Of a stretch of 64,000 nt of DNA, positions 24,431 to 36,000 are shown piece after piece. This stretch comes from Stercorarius parasiticus (lineage: Eukaryota; Chordata; Aves; Charadriiformes; Stercorariidae). The translations under genes and the position numbers were made by a program. The notes under the pieces are model-generated. The model did no database searches, had not been told where the DNA came from, and was given only the letters and a program-made list of their open reading frames with translations. Location of the stretch: positions 1,753,379-1,817,378 of the forward strand of contig VWZL01006771.1 of the NCBI GenBank assembly GCA_013396915.1. The letters are read 5' to 3'. Positions within the stretch are counted from its first letter, which is position 1. Every line of letters starts with the position of its first letter.

Positions 24431-27400
24431 AACACACCACCTCCCCCCTCTCTTAGCCACCTACGCAGTTCGGTGGTTCTTGCCCGTTACACCCCTCAGT
24501 AACAAGCTTGGTGCTTGTCTTTGTTCTTTATTGAGGGATGTTATTTAAGGACCGACTGATGGGAGGAAGCTGAGGCCGGTCGCTCCGCTCCTTAGTGGCA
24601 GCAGGTGCGTCCCGAAGCTTTGCTCGCACATCCTCAGGTAACACTGGCTTCTCCCCCGTCTTGTCAATGCACAGCAGTGCCCAGGCTGGCACCCACCATC
24701 CTGGGGATTACACAAGCCCCGATCTCTGGAACGAAACTGATTTTTTTACAGGCTTGTGTCCTGTATCCCTTTATCACAGTCACACCTGGTTCCCATATCA
24801 TTCCTCCCACCATTCCTTTATCTTTTCAATAATTTTAATGTAAACACCTGTGTCACAAGGGGCAGCTGTTGCTTGTCCTTAGCTGTGTTGCCGATCAGTT
24901 TGCTGGGAAGCACTTGCTGATTAAACTCAGCATTTACCAGAAGGTTTTTTTCTTTTGCCTTTAAATAGACAACCTTTCACTTAGTGGGAATGAGGGTCCT
25001 TTCTTCTCTTTTCAGCTGTCGGTTTTCACAAAATTTTTAGGACTTTATGAGACTGGTATTTGCAGGCAGGGACAAGAGGAGAATAAATTTAGCCAATAGG
25101 CTGAGAAGTTGTGAAAACACATACAAACGGTCAAATAGGAAAGCTGCATAAGGTTCATTTCCTTAAAAAGTGAAAGCAACCTCATCTCAATTACCCAGAG
25201 AAATGGAAAGTCAGAAAGGCAGGGGCGCAAAAGGAAAAGTTGTTTGCTCAGTGCTGCACGGCAGAATTGGAAAAATAATCCATATCTTGACAACTGAATG
25301 TGCTGTTCTGTTGTATCATCTTTCCAAATTCCCTCCATGCCTGCGATTGGACATGATGGACCACTCTAAGCAAAACCACATTCTGGCCATAGACTCATGC
25401 TGTTCTTTTTTACTGCCTCTTTACCACTGACAGTGTGTGTTCACCACCTGTCTAATTAGGTTAGTCAGGATGAAAATTCAAAACAATCAAATGATACCAG
25501 AAGGAATAACAAAATCAAAGATTTACAGCTGTATGGTAATCCAAGCTTTGAAATGACAATTTACTTGCTTTGGGACTTGACTTCTAGAGAAATCAAAACC
25601 TACAGGCTGCAACAGCGAGGGGACTGAAGGGCAGCACAAGACCCTATAAAAGCTTGTTAACTAAAACTGGGGGTATTAAGTATGACTCTGTGATCCTTTG
25701 GATACCAATATCAAACTACAGTAAATGTGAGTGATTTTTTGCATTTATTGTATTCCTCTCTAATTACTTAGTTTGCTTATATAGACTTTCATGTGAACTC
25801 CTCACTCCCGAGTTTCAGTAACACCTAGTACAAATGGCCGTATTGTGTGTTGGTTCCCTCCATTACAACCAATACTATTAATATTTTCTCATTTTTTTAA
25901 TCCCTTTGTTCTCAGTCTTGGATTCCATTGCTCCATTTTAATTCCCTATCTGGCTTCAGAGTATCTGAAGCAGAATACAACTGTACCACAAACAGTGGTT
26001 AATTGAATTAACATGATGTTTGCCAACTAACATATGCTGCATCTTATTCTGCTCTCCTGTATGTCTCTGAGTGTATTCTACAAATGAGCTGGATATAGAA
26101 TTTGGAGAGGAGTACCCTGTACAGTCAGTATTAATACACTGGAGAAGCACATCAGAAAAAAAAATAATCTTGTAGTAGCATTTAGGACGACAAACATGCC
26201 GACAAAAATGCCTGAAAGCCTGGCATTGATTAGTTGATATGGAAGTTTGTTAACCAGAACTAAATGTGGGTGATACTGTGCCAATCAAACAGGAAAACAG
26301 AAGCAAGATCTGGTAGCATTAATTTGATAGCATTTATCTGTAACATCAATAGAAAGCTCTGATAAAGAGGTAACCGCTGACTTCTTAGAACTTCTGTAGA
26401 TAACTGACTTGGCCCCACACAGTATTTTGATGCAGAACTGGGTGGTATGAAATTAGCATACCCATTATTATAATAGGGACAAAAGAGTCGTGGTAAAATC
26501 AAGATAGAAACTCTGCTGCTAGGGGATAAATTAGGGTCAGTTACTCCATTACAAAGTTTTTCATAAAGTGTTCTGGATAAACACAAGGTTATTTGTTTAT
26601 TCTAATCTTTCTGGTGCTTATAAATTGTTTAATAATTTGCTTGAGAATCTTGGCATTGTTAATTCACAATAACAGTCTTCAGTGCATCAGGAACTCTTGA
26701 AGATACTCAGGGCACAGAGATTACTCTGGCTTTTCCTTAAGTATGCTATAATGAATTGTATCAGCTACAGAGCTGATTATATTTATCTCATTTAGATAAT
26801 ATTTATTCTTTTCATATCCTGCTTTGTAGGTCTGTTGCCTTCTTAGAATTTTAATTAATACTTTTTGCTTGCAATATTGCTTTATACCCATTCTTAGCCA
26901 TATGTGTTTGTTCCTCCTTTTTATTGGATTGCTTTTTTGCTTTTCCAAACTCAAGAGCTTCCATTGGAGTCAAAGCAGCGTCATCCTATGTTTATCTTGA
27001 CCTCACATCACATCAGTTTGCCATGATGCTTTTTTCTAGTAAGTACCGGCACTATTCTTCAGAATAATTTCCCAAAAGTTCTTATTCATACATCTGGGTC
27101 TTTGAGGATGAGAAAAATTGGAAAAAATCAGTTTATATGGTGAAAAAGAAGGTCTGTTTCCCCGACTTCTTTTAAGTGTTGCTTCTTGACCATTTTCAGT
27201 AACAGTTAACCTTCCTGAAGAACAATATTTGATATTATACCTTATTTTACCCAACAGCATTATTGCAGTCTAATGCTTCTCTTTACAGGTTTTTAACTAT
27301 TGAATATAAATTTTTATTGAATAGAAATCTGAGAATGTTTACTCAGGAGTTTTTCTCATAAAAATTTTGGAATTATGAATGGAAACATAGTTTACATGAA

Positions 27401-29519
27401 GTTTCATCCTAGTAAATTCTCATGATTGATTACTCACTACTTCTGCATTTAGTTTTATCCAGCTGTCTCAACCTGCTTCAGATTATCTAGTATATAGCAC
27501 AAATATTTTTTGCCTGCTGCAAATTATCTAATATATAGCACAAAGAAAAGTCAGGAGACCTACCATACCTGTTCAGTATACAGAGTTTCTGTTGTTTGGA
27601 ACAAAACCATACATGTCTGATCCCTGGTATCACCCAGTCTGGCTTCAGTTTCACTGAATGCATAAATTGTACTCTCATTATAAGATCCTCAGATATTTAT
27701 TTTTTCTGAAGACAGAGATACTTCCCACTGAAATGTGTTTCTTGATAAGTTTTCACAATAATCACAATTTCCTTTTTTTTTCCCTAATGGGATTCTTACA
27801 AGTTACAGTTCAAAACTAAAGGTGCTTCAGAGATCCACATTTTTGCTGTTTCTATTTATGAACCCAGAGGACTGACTAACACACAGTTCTAACACCTGTT
27901 TTTATAAAAACAGTAAAACTACTGATATATTCATTTTTTTCAATTGCATTGGTGAGAAACTGTAGTTTATTTTAATACATGGTGGAAACACTTAAACGTG
28001 CACAAAGTTTAGTTCTGTTATTCCAAAGGGGTTATTCCAGCTTGTGTTCTCATGTAGCAGTTAAACTTCAGTTTGATCCCTGTCTTTAAGGCTTGAAAAG
28101 TTCTTTCCAAAACCTCTAGTGGTGCCTTCCCACATCTGTAATTTTTCTCTTGCCATAAAGATGCTTGACCAGTATACTCTAATAGGGGTAAGAAAAAGCT
28201 ATTGGCAGCCAAAACAGAGGGGATTTTTTGGTAACAAATACATATGCATATTCCAAGAGTAGGTGGTAGGACCAGAACCTGAAAAAAAGCTTTTTCTTCT
28301 GTCCAGTCTTTGGTATCACTGTCACAGTTGCTAGTTTTAGTTATATGTATTTGGTATATTATTGTTAAAAACAAAATTCGATTCAAGTACTTGGAGGTAG
28401 TTTTTGTCCTTCAGCCTCTATACATAGGACAGCATTTCTGTAGGGTATCCTTTATCAAGCAGATACCTAGTTCCATGTGTTTATAACAGTCACCAATTTG
28501 GCTAAAGAGCTCTTTATTTAGAGTTAATCCAAGATGGCTTGTAAGTGCATTTTTATTTGTTCAGGAAAGAAGATATAAAATGCTTATAGATTATTATTAC
28601 TCTGCCAAAGACAGCTAAATAATTCATAATAATGTTTATAAATAGTTTAGTATCCATAGATGCTTATATTTAGTGGATGTAATTTAGCCCTTAAAGGTCA
28701 TACTTACAGTTAATGGTGTTTTGTTGTGTTTGTTGTTGGCTTTTTTTTAAAATAAAATATCAAGGGTTCCCTCCCCCCCCCTCCCTTTGGTTTTCTGCTA
28801 CATGATAAAGGAAAATATTTCGTAGTCCGGACAGTGAAGCAACTTTTACAGCATTTTTAATTATGGAAACATGAGTAAGAAGCAACTATATCAAGGCCTT
28901 GTATGTATTTGTCAACTGACTATTAAAGGCCTAGTATAAAGGGTTAAATCTTATCTCTTTGAAGCCAGTATGACTGATTTGCTGTTGAACTACAAAAAGA
29001 ATGTTTCTCACATGCAAAAATCCCTCTTCCTTTGTTTGTATTTTTTTCTCAGTAGTCAAGTTTTCTACAACCCTTAATAATGAGTATTAGCAGTTACATA
29101 TTAACTTTTTTTTTTACTCCTAAAAAGAAAAAAATGGGCAACAAAGTTAAAATTGCCTAGAGGAATTTTCACCTGGTCTTTCAAATGGCACAGTATGTTA
29201 ATAGGTTGTAAATATTTGCTGTGAAAATAGCACACGCCTTTCCTGCAGGCAATCATCGCTTATGACAACGTTTGTTGTTGCCGCTTGCTCTTTGTTGCAG
29301 AAATCAGCTCCGGTATTTGCTACTGTAGGAATATTATTTTGATTTCTACAGGAGTTCTTCATACCTGCATCTACCCAACATTTGGGTAAAGGGCAGATTA
29401 AGTTAAGCCTTATCAGTAACATATTTTTTTTCCACGGCAATCGTGTATGACTTTACTGGAAGTAAATCAGCTACGATTAGGAATGGTTTCACGGTATCCT
29501 TAACCTACAAAAGCTGGAA
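24431..29519. other. intergenic spacer between ESYT2 and DYNC2I1
   Basis: About 5 kb of mostly AT-rich sequence lies between the two CpG islands. I recognise no exon, RNA gene or full transposon. Several short open frames lie on the minus strand between 25.96 and 28.39 kb, none longer than 122 codons and none recognisable. Local features are a poly-C run near 28770 and a 41-bp tandem duplication. A non-coding transcript is possible but not shown by the sequence. Confidence 0.6.
27472..27553. repeat. 41-bp imperfect tandem duplication
   Basis: Two adjacent units each begin CCTGCT and contain ATTATCTA followed by TATATAGCACAAA, offset by 41 bp with a few mismatches. The second unit diverges towards its end. 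It is a simple intergenic duplication. Confidence 0.6.
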
Positions 29520-29868
29520 CAGGAGAGCGACGGTGCTTTGTAGGCCGCCGAGTGAGTGCCCCGTCCCCTCCTCACTGGATGGAGCGGGGCGAGGCCGAGC
29601 CCTCCCCGGGCCGCCCCCGCCACCTGAGGGAACCCAGCTGGGCACCGGCTCCAGGAGGAAAATCTTCCCTCAGCCAGGCAGGCATCCCAGACCGCCGCTT
29701 ACTCCCTAAGAAAGGGCTTGAGGGGGCCAGCCGCTATCCTGCAGCACAGTGAGCTACGCCATGAGAGGCTCCCTCCCTCCCCTCGTCGCCGGGCGGCCTC
29801 TCCCTTTCCCACAATCCTCTGCGGCAGCAGCATCCGCCCGTCCTGGTGGCGGGCCGCGGCGCTCATCC

Positions 29869-29913
29869 ATGGCTCGGCCCATCAGCTGCTTCCCCCTGGT
29901 CGCCTGTTGCTAG
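29869..29913 (+). other. possible short upstream ORF
   Basis: An ATG with a fair context (CCATGG) opens a 14-codon frame that ends in TAG about 90 bp before the DYNC2I1 start. It matters only if transcription begins upstream of it, which cannot be determined here. Its stop overlaps the candidate X-box, so it may be promoter rather than leader sequence. Confidence 0.25.
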
Positions 29914-29918
29914 GTAGG
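29906..29918 (+). promoter_or_regulatory. DYNC2I1: candidate RFX X-box
   Basis: GTTGCTAGGTAGG matches the bipartite RFX consensus well on one half-site (GTTGCT, the complement of AGCAAC) and imperfectly on the other; 11 of 13 positions agree with a GTTGCTAGGTAAC-type site. It lies about 85 bp upstream of the start codon in the CpG island. RFX factors control many ciliary genes through such sites near the transcription start, and DYNC2I1 is a ciliary gene. Binding is inferred. Confidence 0.5.
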
Positions 29919-30002
29919 CCCGGACGCAGCGGCCGCCGTTTCCTGCCCGCTCGGAGGCGGTCGGTGGCGGCAGCGAGACGCGGCGCCCACCTCACCCCCG
30001 CC

Positions 30003-30017
30003 ATGGAGGGTGACAAG
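30003..30017 (+). CDS. DYNC2I1: DYNC2I1 coding exon 1
   Basis: It encodes MEGDK (residues 1-5) and ends in phase 0 at a GTGAGG donor. Human WDR60 begins MEPGK. The start codon has an optimal context. Confidence 0.93.
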
Positions 30018-33000
30018 GTGAGGGGCGGCTGGGGAGCGGTCGGGGCTCCGGGCAGCTGGGCGAACCTGCCGGCGCCGCCCAGGCCCGGCTGCTGCGGTCG
30101 CCGCACGAGGGGCCGCCCCGCCTCGCCCCTTCCCTCGCCCCAGGAGGGCCCTGAGGGGGCGGCGGTGCACGGCCGCCGCCCCGCCCGGCCCGGCTTGTTT
30201 TTCTGCTCGGCCTCCCCCTGCTCCCGATCCTCTGTGCCTTAGGTGCCTTGGCGCCTGCCAGAGCCATCCCCTCACCCCGCCGCGTCTCGCTGCCGGCTCT
30301 CGTGTCCCCTGGCGTGGAATAAGCCGGGGAATCTTGAGGGGAAAAGGCAGAAAACAGTCCTAGTGTTTCTTCTGCTGGTCCTGAGATCCCCCGCGGCCCT
30401 CCTGGGACCATTCAAGTCTCCTTGCTTTGTCAGCACGCCAGTGTAGCTCTCACCCAAGTAGCGGTAGTAAGCAAGTCCTTATTCCTCTAGCAGAAGGATG
30501 AGGCTGTATCAGCCATCGACCTTTCTGCAGAAGAGGATGGGTAGTTTATGAAAATATCCAGAGCTGTTAATGTTTCAGATTGTAGAGAAAGTATATTTAA
30601 TAATTGATACTCCTGTAACTGCTAATTTTTGTGTTTTAGTTCTTTAGGAACTGACATAAGTTTTGCATGATGGTGTTAAAGTATGAAAAGTTTCTGGAGT
30701 TCCAAAATAAAGGAAACAAAACGACGTGGACATGCTAGCATCAATTATTTGTGTTACATATTCACTTGAAAAAGCAAAGTATCAAATCACTTTTATTACC
30801 ATTGTATGAATTGGGATTTTACAGCTAATTGATTTGTGGTGGTCATGCTGAATAGAAAATGGAGTAGGAAATAGAGTGTCAGGGCAGTGTATGTGAAGTA
30901 GTAAGACCACTCTAAAAACCTTAGTTCAGATATTTCAGTAACTGTGGTACATCAGTAACCTCTTTACTGAAAAGAGGCGAGTTAGTGAATTGTGATAGAA
31001 AGTTAAACTTGGATCAAAAAATTTTCAGGTGTGTTGGTATAAGACTGCCAAAGACCGAGATTTACCAACAGCCACACTGTATGAGAAAGCCTCGTTTTGC
31101 TGTTTCTTTGCTATCAAATCAAGTCTATCACTTGTGCTGTTTACCTGTTTGAGGGCTCTCCAATAGGCAACTCACATTGGAAATAAGAAAGATAAATATT
31201 TATATGTAAAAAATAAAGTACTTTTCTCTGGTTTAAGGACTACACACATTTTACTGTTTTTCTGATTCTTTTTCTTTAGAATCATAGTTAACTGAGTTCT
31301 TCACTTAGTTAAAAACTTACTAAGTTCTGAAAACTTCTAATCTTTCTGCATTGTGAGTGAAGAAACCCCCCTTCATCTGTCTTAAAGAGTTTATCTAAAG
31401 TAGCAAGGTATCTTGTTCTGCTAACTTCATTGTTTAATTTAAAGGACAGATTCTTACATGTTAAAAATTTTCATAACACTTTTTGAGTTCAGTAAATCTG
31501 TGGCATTTTATGTCAGCTGATGAGCTCCCCATGCTCTCAGGTGGAAGAATTAAGTTAAACCCCAGTGTGGTTTAAATAACTAATCTTAATCTGGATTTAA
31601 GTTAGTATATAGGGACTTCTAAATAAGCAGACAGGTGAGAAACCTCAATAAATCCTTTTAAAGTTTGTTTTAAACATTTCTTTTTGTGTGTACAATGACT
31701 CCTCTAGTTACAGAGGGGCAATGGCCTCAAAGGTATTGTTTCATTAAGCTTTATAAAAGATCTCTCTTTTTTTATTTGCTTGTTTGTTAGTCTCCTGCAA
31801 AAGCAGAAAATTAGGTGGAAAATCACCATATATTCTTGTGGTGGTAGGGACATGAAAACTGCAGACCCCAGAAAAGTGTCAGACACGCCTTTTTGGGCTC
31901 CAGAGAATCATCTCTAAATGTTTGCTGCATGCTTTTTGCCTCAGCTTTAAAATAAATCTCAAACTACCTTATCTTATATTGTCTATTGGTTATGCTGTTT
32001 TTAGGCTATTAACATCATTGGCATTCTTTCTTTGTTTGCTGATATGTACCTAAATATTGTCTAAAGCCAAAACATACTCATATTTATTCGGGATTTTAAA
32101 TAGGTTACTGTTTGAGACTGTAATACGGCTCACTGTTCTCTTCCCATCCATATCTTTCCTTCCAGTTTACCCTCAGGCAACTTCAGTTGAGTTTCATAGG
32201 TTTTGTTAAAAACTTTACTCAAGAAAATGATCCATTTCAGTTTTACTTTCTCATCTGACTTTCTGCACAAGTAAATATTTGTACTTTTTTTTTGCCTTTT
32301 TTAAGGATCAGAAGAAAATAAAACCTAAAGGATACTTTGATTTGGTTACAAAGGCTGCTTTCTTCTTACTTCTGATCGACTTTAGATGAAGTTTAGTAGT
32401 CCACTACAATCTTCTATCGAATCTGAGTTTGAAAACAAAAGAATCTTTTCATGTAGAATAATTAAAAAATTAAAATATACTACTAAAATGCTGTTTCCAT
32501 ATAATAAATTAGCAAAAAATGGGCTCTGTATGTTTATTTTCTTCCACCAGTGCAGCTCATGATTCAGATATTTATCATCGATTATTTTGGTAAACTTTAG
32601 TAAACTTTTGCCAAGTCTAAATTTGAGAATAAATGTAGCCTGGTCATATCATTTTGAATATAGTCCTCATCTTTCAATGAACTAGTTAAAAATATTCAAT
32701 AGACTAGTGATCTCAAACAGTATGATTTTTTTAGTTTAGCCAAGTAGTTAAGGGCAGTAACTCTGCAAATGAGGACAGAAGAAATACAACCTATTTAACT
32801 AGGGAGAAGTCTAGTGAAACAGTGTCCATGTGTACTCTGATTATTTGCATCATCCTTTTACTTTTTTCTTCAGTGTTACATACAGATATTTCATATTACA
32901 CAGGTAGTCTGAACCATTTTAAAATATTAAGTGACAGTTGATTGAAAAATAGCAACAGCATTTTTTGAGATGCATGCAATTACTAAACCAGAAGCTTCCT

Positions 33001-36000
33001 TGGTTCACTTGGAATGAGCTTCAGGCTTCCAGGTCCAGTCGCATCAGGTAAACTGTAAGTATACGCGTTAAGGCTAAATCAAATCAATGTTTACATAACA
33101 AAACTCAGTGGTACTTGCCATACATGTCTTGGTCCTTTCCTTTGAAAACTATTCTTTAAGTGAGCAGTTTGATTGCTCAGTCTTTTGCTGTCTTTTCTAT
33201 TCTAGAGAAGAACCAGAGAAGATACTTGGAAATCAGAAGAACTTAGAAAACATCTTAGGGTAATTTTATTTTATTTGTATTATTTTTGATGTTAAGTTAC
33301 TTTACAGCAAGGGAATTTATTCACAGTCTAAACATAGAGGCTTAGCAGCTTGTTCTACTAGCCAATCTGCCTTGTAGACCTATAATAGCTCTTCAAGGCT
33401 TTTTGGTAGCATTACTGAATACAAACAGTATGGATCTTTAACGTGTGGCTGTTAAATTTCTTGCTACAACTGACTGTTCTGGAATCTGTCTAGTCAAAGT
33501 GTGTCCGGAGGCTGGCCCACTCAACTGTTTCTAGCTACTCATATAAAATGACCATACAGGTTTCTTCATGAGGTAAAATGGAACAAATACCATTGTTGTG
33601 GTAATGACACAGCACACAATGGGGACTGATTTGCTGCCCACCCAAATCCAAGTTACAGCTCCGCTTTATTTATACTTACTAAGTTTCCTACGTGTATATT
33701 ATGATTGCATTTGTTATCACCATCTATCATGTTTGTCATGCACTTCTAAACTGGTTAATTACTTTATTCACTGGTCAAATAGGCATTCAGGCTCCAGTCA
33801 GTAACACCGCTGATATTCATACTAGTTTTGCGCTATATTTTTTTAAAAGCTGTTTTCCAGTATGTGTCTTCTTTTCTGTGTTTTGTGCAGATCTTCATTA
33901 GTCCTTTGATAAACTAAAGCATCCTACTGTTCACCTGTTACCTAGCTTTCTATTACCTAGCTCCCCATTACTTCAGAGCTATGGTATAAGTGCTTTGTAT
34001 TTTTTAGACATTCAGTAACATTTCCGCTACTTCCATGTGGGCTAAAGCTAACAAATTTGAGTTGAAATGCTTTAATTCCAACAGAAGTGGCGTGGTTGGA
34101 CTTTCATTTCTGTGAAACAGATGGATAAAGTTTAATTCACTTTACTCATTGACTATAATAAAAGCAAGTTCTGTTTGTTCTGCATTGAGTAAATAGCTGA
34201 AATGGAGGATATAGTGAAATCAGTGGGAGTTGTGCTACTTGTTTCAGGAAGGTTAAAATATAATCTCTTATGAATTTAGAAAAATATAAGAATAGTTGCA
34301 TCCTCAAGGGATCTAGGCCAAAAAACTTTCTTTCAGTCTTTATATGCTGTTTTCTGTTCAAGTAAAAGCTAAGCTTCTATTCCAACGGCAGCTGCAGGAT
34401 GCCCAGTTATCTATCATTATTTTTTATATCTGTAACATGTAAAATGACACAGTTTCTGTCTCCATGAGCTAACAGCTTTAAGATGCTTAGTTAATTTTGC
34501 AACCTAGCTCTAAACAGAATGCACAGTTCCACAGTAAATTTTCTTTTTTTACCAAATTATTTTCAAATACATTGAAAATGCAGCTTATTATTATTTTATT
34601 TATTAGGTTTTTTTACAATAAGTACAGACATAATGTTAGCGATTTTACAAAGTAAGCCTAGAAATATATCAGCATTTTAATACAGTTTGGGAAATTAAAT
34701 TCATAGTTAGCAATCCACTTTTATTTTTCTACATTAATATACTATATCTAAATAGATTGCTGAATTATAATAATACAATTTAAATATTTTTTTTTTATTT
34801 CAGGCATCGCAGCCAGATAGTCAAAATGAAGAACAAAAGCACAGAGAAAAGAAACAGCAGAAAGAGAAGTCTCTTCATGACACAGACTTTCATAAACATG
34901 AACGCAACGACACAGGGAAGAGCAAGGAAAGAACGAGAGAGAGATTTAAATCTGGTGAAAGAGACAGGGATAAAATGAGAGAGAAAGAAAGGGAAAAAGA
35001 GTACCAGAGAGAAGGAGACCAAGAGAGATACAAAGATAAGCTTCGAGAGTCAAGTTTGGAGAAGGAAAGATACCGTGTACCAAAAGATAAAGACAGGGAG
35101 AGCAGTAGAGAACGAGACAAAAAGCATAAAAGACATGAGATAAAGCAAATAGATACACAAAATAATCTGAAATCATCTGAAGGAAGAGATAAAGAACATC
35201 ACAGGAGAAGAGAAAGCAGGCATCGTTTGGGTAAGTTGCTTTGGGTTGCTGTTGTACTTTGAAATATTTAGATGGAAATACTCTGAAACCGTACCCCATA
35301 TGTGCAGAGAGGATAAAGACAGGCAGGTGTGAGTACCTACTGAAATGTATATCTTTGCAGAATCTTGTGGTAACTTAGTTTTATTTTGGTGCTTTCAAAA
35401 ATTTTGTTGCTCATTTCCATTCCTCTGAAGAGAGGTTGAATGTCACTATGTTTCTTTTTGGTCACTTGACTTGAAGAGAATAAGTACCTTCCTGCCTAGA
35501 CATTCTGTATTGAGTGATCCATTTAAATCCCCGAGTTGCAGGGTGTTTACTGAAGTTAGCATGTGTCATTACTCTTGCCATCATACAAGACAATCAAGAA
35601 GAGGGATTCATGAGGAAAGAAAAAGGAGTAACCAGCTTTGGAGAGAGAATTTCACCAGAACATTTTTTCTAGAAAGCTTTTATATTTTAGAAAACCCACA
35701 TCACCGAAATACTATTTTCTACGTACTAGAGTTAATTATGTACAGAGTTTGAATATAATAATTTTTTTTCATTAATTTATACATATATTTTCTAGAGGAG
35801 GAGAAAACAAGAAGTGAAGAGCGAGAAAGAAGACATACAGAAAAGAAGGTAAAGGAAGGGAAAGGAAAGAAGTGTTTCATAATGGAATAAGATAAAATTG
35901 TAGAATAATGAAAAAACTGGATCAGACTCCAGTTCCCAAAAAATCCAAGAGATACATAGATAGTAAGGTCCTCACAAGTGTACAAAACACACAACAACAA

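Larger units (their letters stand above)
29520..30320. promoter_or_regulatory. DYNC2I1: CpG island and promoter region of DYNC2I1
   Basis: GC content and CpG density rise abruptly around 29520 and fall after about 30320, enclosing the first coding exon. No TATA box is evident, which fits a CpG-island promoter. Open frames of up to 174 codons inside it (for example 29718-30242) are by-products of high GC content. Confidence 0.85.

Noticed and set aside
22788..24440. 550-codon minus-strand open frame across the gap
   Set aside because: Much of it is N and GC-rich intron or upstream sequence. Only 23220-23597 is supported as coding, by similarity to ESYT2 and by the splice donor.
26260..26586. 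108-codon minus-strand frame suspected to be a retroelement envelope or pseudogene
   Set aside because: I could not recognise any diagnostic motif. It is kept only as part of the strand-bias observation.
29718..30242. 174-codon plus-strand open frame in the DYNC2I1 CpG island
   Set aside because: It has low-complexity Pro/Arg/Ala composition and is out of frame with, and overlaps, the true start of DYNC2I1.
34795..35299. Ser/Leu/Phe-rich minus-strand frames with apparent membrane segments
   Set aside because: They are the antisense of the purine-rich, charged exon 3.
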